DNA from: an uncultured Woeseiaceae bacterium
GTDB taxonomy: Bacteria; Pseudomonadota; Gammaproteobacteria; Woeseiales; Woeseiaceae
Reading direction: 5' to 3'
Assembly (NCBI GenBank): GCA_947259435.1
Contig: CAMYMP010000691.1
Coordinates: 1-13,323, forward strand
DNA: 13,323 bases
The notes beneath the pieces were generated by a model, which was not told the DNA's origin, searched no databases, and was given only the letters and a program-made list of their open reading frames with translations. Position numbers and translations under genes: made by a program. This document shows positions 1 to 6,290 of the stretch, one piece after another; positions within the stretch are counted from its first letter, which is position 1; the number at the start of each line of letters is the position of its first letter.

Positions 1-11
1 CGATCCAATTC

Positions 12-173
12 GCGACTGAATATCCGCGTGTTTCGCTAGTGGGTTTGCCCGTGCATTGAGTCAGACAATCTATTCCACACGGTTCGATTGACTCGCTACG
101 CTCGTCCTTCGGGCGTACTCGCTTGGCTCATCTGTCCAATCGGCTGCGCCGATTAGTCTGCCCCTGGCCACCA
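12..173 (+). repeat. tRNA-Phe 3'-half-derived repeat, copy A (degenerate, hairpin insert)
   Basis: The left end resembles a tRNA-Phe anticodon arm (GACTGAATATCCGCGTGT at 14-31). A T-loop-like GGTTCGATT lies at 81-89. The right end is a perfect T-stem 3' strand, acceptor strand and tail: CTGCC at 158-162, CCTGGCC at 163-169, ACCA at 170-173. Between T-loop and T-stem sits a foreign 68-nt insert (90-157). It contains GACTCGCTACGCTCG, a CCTTCGGG hairpin, and a perfect hairpin AATCGGC-TGC-GCCGATT at 138-154. No 5' half of a tRNA is present, so this is not a functional tRNA gene. The match to tRNA-Phe rests on the family consensus known to me, not on a database search. Confidence 0.7.
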
Positions 174-238
174 AGCTACGACGATGCGCGCCGGTGACGG
201 TGCTTCCTTGCTCTCTTCTTTCAGATCACGGGGTACAG

Positions 239-313
239 CGGGCGTCCCGGTGACTGGTTGATAAATGAAAGTGGAATCGACTGCTTAGCGGACTGGAAAT
301 CCGCGTGTCGGCC
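239..313 (+). repeat. tRNA-Phe-derived repeat, copy B (anticodon arm plus left arm)
   Basis: GCGGA-CTGGAAA-TCCGC at 288-304 is a perfect 5-bp anticodon stem with a 7-nt loop, followed by GTGTCGGC as in tRNA-Phe. The loop reads GGA at the anticodon position, where the parent would have GAA. The 54 nt to its left align without gaps to the 54 nt left of copy C: both start CGGGCG, then CCCGGT, then TTGATAAAT at the same offset. The T-arm and acceptor are missing, because after 313 the sequence diverges. This is a fragment and not a tRNA gene. Confidence 0.6.
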
Positions 314-478
314 GTGCCGAATTCACAGAAATTCCTATCTTTTATACTGGATACACGTGCATGCCGTGACGATTACAGACAGCGTCGGATCAGTGCAATC
401 ACGTTATTTGGATAAATCGATTGCCTGACATATAGTAGAGGAAGCCTCAAAAAAAGTGCCAATGACAATAATTAATTC

Positions 479-483
479 GAGGA
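479..483 (+). promoter_or_regulatory. Ribosome binding site for the 491 gene
   Basis: GAGGA lies 7 nt before the ATG at 491. This is a good Shine-Dalgarno match and spacing, and it fixes the start of the secreted protein, whose first residues also form a signal peptide. Confidence 0.75.
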
Positions 484-490
484 CGAAAAT

Positions 491-1798
491 ATGAAAGCCA
501 TTCCTATAGCATTTTCGTTGATGTTCGTACTGGCATCGGCAGCGCAGGCGGGCGGCGATTCCAGGCACAGGTTTAGCGACGCCAGACTTACTATCGCGGC
601 GCCGGAGTCGCGATATGTTCGGGTACGATACCGTGATCACGTCAAGACGCTGCGGTACAGAAACAGGGTCGGCGCACTGGCGACGACACAGTGGCCACTT
701 ATTCTGCGATTCGAAAGCCGCACCGCCGTCGGCTTTGCCGCCAGCGCGACTGCAGAAGGACAGAAAAGAGAAGCGCTAGTCCTGAAAGACCCCGATGAAT
801 GCCTGAACCTCTCGTCATTGGTAGATGACCTAATGCTTCCGGCGTTTGATTTGGATTGTGCCGGCTTGCCCGAAAATGAAACTTATATTGAGGTGCAAAC
901 CGAGAAATTCGATACGTTCGAGTTGAAAGATAATCGACAGACTGGCAATGACTATATCCGAGAACGGCTGGTCGACGACGTTTATGCGGAAGGCGAGCTG
1001 CTCAACACGCCGTACCTGGCACTTAAGAAGGGCAAAATAAACGCGGTCGGTCCGAAGACAGGTGGTCCTGCGACTGGCGATCCCGATCGCCCGGAGCTGG
1101 ACGGGTATGGCTATGGCGCCGACGATGACTTCGTGAGTTTGGTCATGCTGGCCGATATTGGCGGTGCGCGAGTATTCGACACTGATTTCAACCGTGTGCC
1201 AGGCGTCATCCGCAATATCGCCGGTTTCGTGAACATCGTATCTGCGGAGTTACTGGACGGCAAGAATCAGACAGTCATCACGGCGACCACACATTCGCTC
1301 GCAGGGCTGTTCGAGCCAATCGCAGTGTTTGATTTCTCGGTGACGAAGCCGCCGTATATTGACTTCGATTACTTGCAGCGGGTCGATAGCGGCCCTGTCA
1401 ACGCTTTTCACCTGATGTCATCGGTACCCGTCGAAACCGACCCTGTTTCGAAAGCCAACGAATTTTATGATGAACTGCTATCGACCTATTACCCGGTTGA
1501 TGTCGTTATTCGCGCCGTGGTCGTTGAACGTCAGGCGCCTGATTTCGTCCGTGACCTGAATCATGATGGCAAGTTCTCTGCGATAGATGTGAAGCTGGGC
1601 GGCCACCAACTGGTGTCGAACGAAGTCGAGATCAAACTGACATTGACACAGGATAATTTGCTCATCGAAAGCCCCGACATTAAATGCCTGCCGAGGACGC
1701 TGCTGTTCGACGATTTAGACGGCGACGGCAAGAATGGAGAGCCCTTCAAGTGTTCTGGAAAATCGGGTTCGTCACGGTCGAGGCGTGTGCCACGTTGA
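491..1798 (+). CDS. Secreted protein of unknown function with EF-hand-like loops
   Basis: This 435-residue protein begins with a Sec signal peptide (MKAIPIAFSLMFVLASAAQA, predicted cleavage after AQA). I do not recognise the family. The middle (about residues 185-320) is rich in acidic and hydrophobic beta-like segments, with a GYGYGADDDF stretch near 205. Two calcium-loop-like motifs lie in the C-terminal quarter. DLNHDGKFSAID at 355-366 fits the 12-residue EF-hand/dockerin spacing, with D at 1, N at 3, D at 5, G at 6 and D at 12. DLDGDGKNGE starting at about residue 408 has the same D-x-D-x-D-G core. Two cysteines flank the second loop (near 398 and 418) and could form a disulfide. The C-terminus is a basic, Ser/Arg-rich tail. 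The gene converges on the TPR gene, with only 12 bp between the stop codons. Secretion and Ca binding are inferred from sequence; function is unknown. Confidence 0.85.
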   Translation: MKAIPIAFSLMFVLASAAQAGGDSRHRFSDARLTIAAPESRYVRVRYRDHVKTLRYRNRVGALATTQWPLILRFESRTAVGFAASATAEGQKREALVLKDPDECLNLSSLVDDLMLPAFDLDCAGLPENETYIEVQTEKFDTFELKDNRQTGNDYIRERLVDDVYAEGELLNTPYLALKKGKINAVGPKTGGPATGDPDRPELDGYGYGADDDFVSLVMLADIGGARVFDTDFNRVPGVIRNIAGFVNIVSAELLDGKNQTVITATTHSLAGLFEPIAVFDFSVTKPPYIDFDYLQRVDSGPVNAFHLMSSVPVETDPVSKANEFYDELLSTYYPVDVVIRAVVVERQAPDFVRDLNHDGKFSAIDVKLGGHQLVSNEVEIKLTLTQDNLLIESPDIKCLPRTLLFDDLDGDGKNGEPFKCSGKSGSSRSRRVPR

Positions 1799-1810
1799 TC
1801 GGGCGGCGTA

Positions 1811-2163
1811 TCAGAGGTCTGCAAGCAGCACATGTGCACGGACGATTTCGGGCAGGTCGGGCGCCGCAGATTGCCACCGTGCGATGAATCGTTGTGCCTG
1901 CGCACGGGCTTCATCGTCTGCGCCGCTTTCGGCGAGTATTTCGGCGTGCAGTAAATGCGCGCGGGCACGGTCGAGCTCGAGGTCCAGGCGCAGGTCGCCG
2001 GCATCACGGTCATTGCTCGCCTGAGCCGCCAGCTGCGCGGCGCGCTCGAGATCGCCGGTGTCACGGTACAGCATAGCCAGACCCGACTTGTATATCGCGT
2101 ACTGATATCCCACCTGATCAACAGCCGCATGCAACAGAGTTGCGGCAGCTTCCAAATTCCAAA
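1811..2163 (-). pseudogene. Detached C-terminal TPR segment of the 3983-2118 gene (frameshifted)
   Basis: This segment encodes the real C-terminus of the neighbouring TPR protein in a different frame. From the duplication onward it reads EAAATLLHAAVDQVGYQYA and continues through two TPR-like helical hairpins to a TGA stop at 1811-1813. Protein-like helical sequence (for example RDTGDLERAAQLAAQA) continues with no break in style, so this is not a chance shadow. The frame switch lies at the 7-bp tandem duplication at 2150-2163. Deleting one copy fuses the two frames into one reading frame of 721 residues. It has no ribosome binding site of its own and is unlikely to be translated separately. 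Confidence 0.8.
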
Positions 2164-3983
2164 ATAACCGATTCGTCGATGAGGGTCTGTGCGCGCTCGA
2201 AGTTGCCCAGCTCCAGTTGCGTCGAGCCAAGCTGCGACAGGGCCATCGCCATTCGCAGACCCTCCTCTTCCAAAAGCGTCATCGAGTTCATTATGGGCTT
2301 GAGTGATTCGGCGTATAATCCGCGCCCGCGCAGCACGCCGGCAAGATCGAAAGCAGCTTCGATGCGAAAGTCAGCTGCAATGTCATTGTTTTCGACGACG
2401 GACTGCCATAACGATTGGGCGGCATCCATATCCCCCTGCAAATATCGACTGCGCGCCAGCCCGATTGTGGCCACTACGAAACCGGGGCTAAGTTCCAGTG
2501 CATGCTCGTGGTTTTGAATAGAAGTCGTGAGATCGCCCTGCAGCAGTGCCAGATTACCGAGCAGAGCAAACGCATAAGCCTCATTCGGTTCCATCGAAGC
2601 GTATTTAATTAGCGCCTCCCTGGCCTCATCGAATTCGCCAATGTCGAGCAAGCGTTCACCGAGCGCCCTCCACGACGTCGGATCCTGAGCGTGTATCGTG
2701 CTTAGGCGCCGAAATTCGTCAACTGCAGCGGCATCCTGAAAATCCAGCCATAGGCGCCGAAATTCGTCAACTGCAGCGGCATCCTGAAAATCCAGCCAAT
2801 AGGCTTCCGCCAACAGCGTACCCGCCTCCATTTCATATGGATAAAGCTCCACGAGATTTTTGTAGATTTCTATCGCCCTTTTCGGATCGCGCTCCGCTGT
2901 GAAATAGGCTTTAGCGCCTTCGATATACAGACGCAGACGTTCAGAGAGATTGGCGTCGCCAGGAATCTGGTTTAGGGTTGCATGCGCGAGATTGGAGCGG
3001 CCAGTTGCCTCGTAAAGCTGCGCCAGGCGATATCGTGCTATATGATAATCGGGCGCGATCGCCAGGACCGTATTGAATGCGTCTTCGGCCGCCTGATATT
3101 CGAAATCGATTAAGTACGCGAGTCCGGCAATGTACGCTTCGTAGGCTTGGACGTTTTCGATTGCGAAATCAGCCTCGAAAAGTCCGACATTCTCCCGATG
3201 TGGAATCCGTAGCGCTTGTTTTATGCGAATGCTGAGGTTCGGCACCATTTTTAGAATGGCGGAGACATTTTTTTCGTCAATGCGCGAGCTGTCAGTCTCG
3301 ATGCCGTTTTCGACGTCTTCGATATGTATTGTTAGCACGATACTGTCCGGCGTCTCGACAAACTCTCCATCGATCAGATAGTCGACGCCGTTTCGTCTTG
3401 CTACCGCGGAAATTTCCTCTGCGCTTGCCGCGTCGGCAGTCAGCGTACGCCATCGCGCATTAGACACGAGAATAACGTGCCGGGACTCAGCCAGTTCACT
3501 GCGAATCATGTTGGCTACACCGTCGCCAAGCCAGTCATTCTCTGCCCGGCCCAAGAGATTACGCGGTGCATTGATGGCTACAAAGGGCTGGCTTTTGATC
3601 GTTGGCCGCGTCGGAACCGGCCGCACAATATAATCATCCCATACCCACCAGAGCACGCCCGCCGACATGGCCGTAGCGACCAACACCATAGTCGCTTTGG
3701 CCCAGTTTCCCTGCACACGTGAAAAGCGTGATTCGGGCGTAAGCCTGAGGCCCTGTCTGGAAATATCAACGGTCCAGGCGAGCAGCATTGCCGGCGGGAA
3801 CGCGACGATGAAGAGAATAGTCAGCGCCCGCAGCACCCAGCCCGGAGCACCGAACGCGGGGAGCAGAGTATCTCCGACCTGAATTACCAACCAGGCGACA
3901 CCGCCATACACGATGGCGGACCGGAAAATGCGGCGTCTCGCCAGTTCTTTTATGAAATTCGTTTTATGTTCCGGCTCGTTCAT
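2118..3983 (-). CDS. Membrane-anchored TolB-N-like/TPR protein, 3' end frameshifted
   Basis: The N-terminus (NFIKELARRRIFRSAIVYGG) is typical of a large proteobacterial family with a short cytoplasmic KELxRRxVFR-type head, membrane helices, a TolB-N/FlgO-like alpha/beta domain and TPRs. Here three hydrophobic segments lie at about residues 20-42, 50-72 and 95-115. The TolB-N-like domain (about 130-260) carries WLGDGVANMIRSELAES and GVDYLIDGEFVE. TPR helices run from about residue 275. The family's exact role is not established; it is usually taken as a protein-interaction or sensory scaffold at the inner membrane. Residues near 405-436 contain a perfect 16-residue tandem duplication (WLDFQDAAAVDEFRRL twice). 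The last residues (EFGSCRNSVACGC) are out-of-frame read-through caused by a 7-bp duplication, so about 110 native residues are lost. The ATG at 3983 lacks a clear Shine-Dalgarno sequence but precedes the conserved head directly. Confidence 0.85.
   Translation of the reverse strand: MNEPEHKTNFIKELARRRIFRSAIVYGGVAWLVIQVGDTLLPAFGAPGWVLRALTILFIVAFPPAMLLAWTVDISRQGLRLTPESRFSRVQGNWAKATMVLVATAMSAGVLWWVWDDYIVRPVPTRPTIKSQPFVAINAPRNLLGRAENDWLGDGVANMIRSELAESRHVILVSNARWRTLTADAASAEEISAVARRNGVDYLIDGEFVETPDSIVLTIHIEDVENGIETDSSRIDEKNVSAILKMVPNLSIRIKQALRIPHRENVGLFEADFAIENVQAYEAYIAGLAYLIDFEYQAAEDAFNTVLAIAPDYHIARYRLAQLYEATGRSNLAHATLNQIPGDANLSERLRLYIEGAKAYFTAERDPKRAIEIYKNLVELYPYEMEAGTLLAEAYWLDFQDAAAVDEFRRLWLDFQDAAAVDEFRRLSTIHAQDPTSWRALGERLLDIGEFDEAREALIKYASMEPNEAYAFALLGNLALLQGDLTTSIQNHEHALELSPGFVVATIGLARSRYLQGDMDAAQSLWQSVVENNDIAADFRIEAAFDLAGVLRGRGLYAESLKPIMNSMTLLEEEGLRMAMALSQLGSTQLELGNFERAQTLIDESVILEFGSCRNSVACGC
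2150..2163. repeat. 7-bp tandem duplication causing a frameshift
   Basis: TTCCAAA occurs twice in tandem (2150-2156 and 2157-2163). On the coding (minus) strand this reads TTTGGAATTTGGAA. Seven bases shift the frame by one. Removing one copy gives ...ESVI-LE-AAATLLHAA..., joining the two TPR frames cleanly. Confidence 0.85.
2703..2798. repeat. 48-bp perfect tandem duplication inside the TPR gene
   Basis: Positions 2703-2750 and 2751-2798 are identical, starting TAGGCGCCGAAATTCGTC. The unit is 48 bp (16 codons), so the frame is kept and the protein repeats WLDFQDAAAVDEFRRL. A perfect match at DNA level indicates a recent slippage event, or an assembly artefact, and not an old TPR unit, which would be 34 residues and diverged. 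Confidence 0.9.
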
Positions 3984-4139
3984 TTGTTCGGTATGGCTGC
4001 CAACGTCGGCTTCGAAGCGAGGGCAGACGCCCTACGCTCAATACCAACTCCGCACTTGGTGCAGTCTACGTCGGGAAAACTATGATTTGTAGCGGTTGCG
4101 CCCAATAGATGGCATCGAGCAGCGTATTGTTGTCAATAG

Positions 4140-4158
4140 GCGACGATTCGATCGTCGC
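4140..4158. other. Perfect inverted repeat upstream of the TPR gene
   Basis: GCGACGAT-TCG-ATCGTCGC forms an 8-bp perfect stem with a 3-nt loop, about 160 bp upstream of the TPR start codon. There is no T-run, so it is not an intrinsic terminator. An operator or a chance hairpin is possible; nothing in the sequence decides between them. Confidence 0.35.
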
Positions 4159-4233
4159 GAGCGAAAGGCGAGTTGCGTGAGATCTGCGCGAATCAGCTAT
4201 GCATCGTTATGCACTGTGATGCAATTAGACCAA

Positions 4234-4394
4234 CGGGCGCCCCGGTAACAGATTGATAAATAAGTCCAGAAACAATTACTTCGTGTTCTGAAAATCCGCG
4301 TGTCGGCAGTTCAAACGAGCCGCGTAGCGGCGACAGACGCACGCAATGCGCCCGAAGGGCGAGCGCAGCGAGTCCATTCTGCCCCTGGCCACCA
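4234..4394 (+). repeat. tRNA-Phe 3'-half-derived repeat, copy C (complete, hairpin insert)
   Basis: From 4288 the sequence follows tRNA-Phe from the anticodon loop onward: CTGAAAA, TCCGC, GTGTC, then T-stem GGCAG at 4305-4309 and the start of the T-loop (TTC). A 63-nt insert follows (4313-4375), then the T-loop end ATT, T-stem CTGCC (4379-4383), acceptor CCTGGCC (4384-4390) and ACCA (4391-4394). The two T-stem strands are complementary, which supports the reading. The insert holds hairpins GCCGC-GTA-GCGGC (4319-4331) and CGCCC-GAA-GGGCG (4349-4361). The preceding 54 nt (from 4234) match copy B without gaps. Positions 4288-4378 are identical to copy D. The 5' half of the tRNA is missing, so this is not a functional tRNA gene. 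Confidence 0.75.
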
Positions 4395-4400
4395 CAAACC

Positions 4401-4423
4401 AAAACGCCCCGTTAAGGGGCGTT
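4401..4423 (-). terminator. Intrinsic terminator of the esterase gene
   Basis: AACGCCCC (4403-4410) and GGGGCGTT (4416-4423) form a perfect 8-bp G+C-rich stem with a 5-nt loop. On the minus strand the stem is followed by TTTTGGTTTG, a short U-tract. It lies just past the stop codon of the minus-strand esterase at 4443. It also sits directly after the CCACCA of repeat copy C, so it may have come along as the tRNA's own terminator, although on the + strand it has no U-tract. Confidence 0.7.
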
Positions 4424-4442
4424 GTAGTATCTGATAACAGTT

Positions 4443-5729
4443 TTACGGAATCGCAACCGGAACGTAATCCTCAACGATATCTTTCCAGCCAAACCGTGAT
4501 TGGCGTTGCCCGATGCGGACCAATTCAGACGCCCACTTGGTCAGAGGTGTGCCATTCGCTTCCTGGGTATAGAACGAGAAGGGCTGCGGGACAGGAAAGT
4601 TCGGACTCGGGGCGGTTACCTGAACTGCTCCATGCGTGTCATCGCCGCTGACGATGAAACGTTTGTAACGTCTCGGGTATGCCTCGTTCAGCGCGCCATG
4701 CTCGGCGAGGATCAGGCTACGGTAAGCCTCCGGGTCCATCCGTGTGCCGTCGCCCTGCGCGAAGAACCGATTTGTTGCGTCAGAGTCCGTCTCATAAAAC
4801 CCCTCGCGGATAGTCGAATCGTTGTCAAGCCTCCAATCGATAATCCCCGTCTGTTGACCAAAGGCATTGCAGCGGCCGTCGTCGATGCAGCTTTGCGGGT
4901 AGAACTGCTGAAATTGCCAGTCATTCTGACGGGCCCAGACCGAGAGCCACGGAATATCGGGACCGCCCGCAGAGGGAGGCGTACCCAGGTTGACCGCGAT
5001 CGGGCCAGCGTCGTTGTAAACCGTGAGCTTGGTGTTATTGCCGAAGACGAAGCGGGTCAGGAACGGTGCGAAGGCTGCAGCGCCGACACCGCCCGCGCTA
5101 TGGCCCATGACCGTAATCTGCTTGGCGCGTGGGAACATGTCTCCCGCGACATCCATACCAGCGCTGACGTTACGAAGTCCACGATGGTGGCGAGTAGGAA
5201 CGATCGGGAAGTCCGGGTCAATCTTTACATCGTTGTCGCCCCCAAACGTCGAACCGTCGCAATAAGGCATGTAAACGACCGAGTAGTCTGCAAACGGGTT
5301 GGCGGAAGAGGTTGGATCGAACACGCCGGGGAAAGGCCCTTCCTCAGGCGGTGCCTGACCTTCGGCCAGAATGTTGCAGTTGTAAAAACCCTGCCAGCAG
5401 GCGCCGCCGCCCTGCAGGAATATCAGAAGCTTCTTGGGGTCACCTTTCCTCGTAAACACAGAGTACTCCGTGCCGGCAATACACACCGGACCGTCCGGGC
5501 GAACGTTCGAAGGGTAACTAGCGTCGGGCGTGTACTTGGGATCAAAAACGTGTTTGGTCCAAACGCCGTGCTCACTTTGGGTTGACACCGATGTTCCGAG
5601 ATACTTGTCGACACCCGCGGCCTGCAGTTCGGCTAATGAATCGGCATTGAGGCCGGACTCGTCGGCCAGCGCAATGCCGGACGCAATTGAAAGGCAAATG
5701 ATGAGAAATAGACGTATGTTGCGTTTCAT
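4443..5729 (-). CDS. Secreted pectinacetylesterase/Notum-family hydrolase
   Basis: This 428-residue protein is an alpha/beta-hydrolase of the pectinacetylesterase (PAE/Notum, CAZy CE13-like) family, which removes acyl groups from esterified substrates. In order it shows a signal peptide (MKRNIRLFLIICLSIASGIALA, cleavage after ALA), an oxyanion motif LLIFLQGGGACW, a second family motif VVYMPYCDGSTFGGD, the nucleophile elbow VMGHSAGGVGA with Ser211, and the His motif SGDDTHG with His366. The Asp is less certain; IIDWRLDND (about residues 290-300) is a candidate. The start at 5729 is chosen because AGGGGG lies 8 nt upstream and the signal peptide begins there. An in-frame ATG at 5765 would add 12 polar residues in front of the signal. 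Bacterial substrates of this family are poorly known, so polysaccharide acetyl esters are an inference. The gene stands alone, flanked by two identical 91-bp repeats and followed by its own terminator. Confidence 0.9.
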   Translation of the reverse strand: MKRNIRLFLIICLSIASGIALADESGLNADSLAELQAAGVDKYLGTSVSTQSEHGVWTKHVFDPKYTPDASYPSNVRPDGPVCIAGTEYSVFTRKGDPKKLLIFLQGGGACWQGFYNCNILAEGQAPPEEGPFPGVFDPTSSANPFADYSVVYMPYCDGSTFGGDNDVKIDPDFPIVPTRHHRGLRNVSAGMDVAGDMFPRAKQITVMGHSAGGVGAAAFAPFLTRFVFGNNTKLTVYNDAGPIAVNLGTPPSAGGPDIPWLSVWARQNDWQFQQFYPQSCIDDGRCNAFGQQTGIIDWRLDNDSTIREGFYETDSDATNRFFAQGDGTRMDPEAYRSLILAEHGALNEAYPRRYKRFIVSGDDTHGAVQVTAPSPNFPVPQPFSFYTQEANGTPLTKWASELVRIGQRQSRFGWKDIVEDYVPVAIP

Positions 5730-5737
5730 TTCTTGTT

Positions 5738-5743
5738 CCCCCT
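5738..5743 (-). promoter_or_regulatory. Ribosome binding site deciding the esterase start
   Basis: AGGGGG on the minus strand lies 8 nt before the ATG at 5729. It selects this ATG over the in-frame ATG at 5765, because the latter would place the site inside the coding region. Confidence 0.75.
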
Positions 5744-6027
5744 GGAGTTTCTTCGCTACATTCACGCTAGACCAGTATAGAACATAACGGCCCGTGCTCC
5801 CGACGAATCTACTGCACTTAACATAAAGCCAATTCTTAATCTGGAGAGGAGCTACACGGCGACGCGTGGTAATTTTCCATGTGTAGTTGCTGTGTAAATA
5901 TGACGAGAAAGATACAGATTTAGAACGATAAATTCAGAACATGAATGTAAGTAGTTTGGGCCAGAACCTGACCTATATCGATGCATATAGACGAATCAAG
6001 AACTCGGTCGACAATCGTAACTGAATA

Positions 6028-6118
6028 CTGAAAATCCGCGTGTCGGCAGTTCAAACGAGCCGCGTAGCGGCGACAGACGCACGCAATGCGCCCGAAGGGC
6101 GAGCGCAGCGAGTCCATT
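6028..6118 (+). repeat. tRNA-Phe 3'-half-derived repeat, copy D (right end lost)
   Basis: These 91 bp are identical to 4288-4378, exactly 1740 bp downstream and in the same orientation. The copy begins at the anticodon loop (CTGAAAATCCGCGTGTCGGC) and runs through the two-hairpin insert to GAGTCCATT. It then breaks off where copy C continues into CTGCCCCTGGCCACCA. The shared left boundary at the anticodon loop and right boundary in the T-loop suggest recombination or insertion at defined points. It is a fragment and not a tRNA gene. Confidence 0.75.
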
Positions 6119-6290
6119 AATTCGCGCCTCCGTCGCTCGCGATACGGGTATTCCGGCTCGGGCGGCCGCGATGCCAGGGCGCGCGATCACCTATCCGCGT
6201 GGTACTGGGCCGGGTTCAACTGGGCCGGGCTGCCGGGCGTCGACCGGCATTCGCATTGCTTATTAGGTACATCTGCGAATTTACACGCAG

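Larger units (their letters stand above)
1..490. other. Gene-free leader region with tRNA-Phe-like fragments
   Basis: No convincing coding sequence is seen here on either strand. The stretch holds two degenerate tRNA-Phe-derived fragments (about 12-173 and 239-313, listed separately). After them comes an A+T-richer segment (about 320-490) that should carry the promoter of the gene starting at 491. I could not pick -35 and -10 boxes with confidence. A small inverted repeat, GAGG-AAG-CCTC near 440-450, is followed by an A-run, which is the wrong arrangement for a terminator on the + strand. Confidence 0.6.
3984..4442. other. Intergenic region between the TPR gene and the esterase gene
   Basis: No gene is supported on either strand. 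The left part (3984-4230) is the upstream region of the minus-strand TPR gene. It contains a perfect inverted repeat (4140-4158) and a weaker TGCATC/GATGCA palindrome at about 4199-4222. The right part is occupied by tRNA-Phe-derived repeat copy C (4234-4394) and then by the terminator of the esterase gene (4401-4423). Confidence 0.6.
5730..6290. other. Intergenic region upstream of the esterase and the protease
   Basis: No gene is supported here. The stretch separates divergent genes (esterase on minus, protease on plus) and must hold both promoters; I could not assign boxes securely. About 5770-6027 is A+T-rich compared with the flanking genes and contains a CTACAC/GTGTAG inverted repeat (5852-5857 and 5881-5886). 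Repeat copy D fills 6028-6118. About 6119-6250 is markedly G+C-rich, with a short direct repeat ACTGGGCCGGG at 6204-6214 and 6219-6229. A small hairpin ACACGCA-GA-TGCGTGT (6283-6298) overlaps the first possible protease start codon. Confidence 0.6.

Noticed and set aside
4288..4394. Functional tRNA-Phe gene
   Set aside because: Only the 3' half from the anticodon loop is present, the T-loop is split by 63 nt, and no GGCCAGG/D-arm 5' half lies upstream.
4193..4402. Short open frames over the repeats (also 5996-6190, 6086-6307, 4346-4651) as small proteins
   Set aside because: They translate the structured repeat itself, occur on both strands, and repeat only because the DNA repeats; no ribosome binding sites are seen.
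4500..5585. Long open frame of 361 codons antisense to the esterase
   Set aside because: It lies opposite a gene with a signal peptide and catalytic motifs, and its translation shows no recognisable domain; it is a shadow caused by G+C-rich codon use.
4288..6118. Integron attC sites flanking gene cassettes
   Set aside because: The palindromic repeats and single-gene cassette invite this reading, but the GTTRRRY/RYYYAAC core sites are absent and the sequence is explained by tRNA-Phe plus a hairpin insert.
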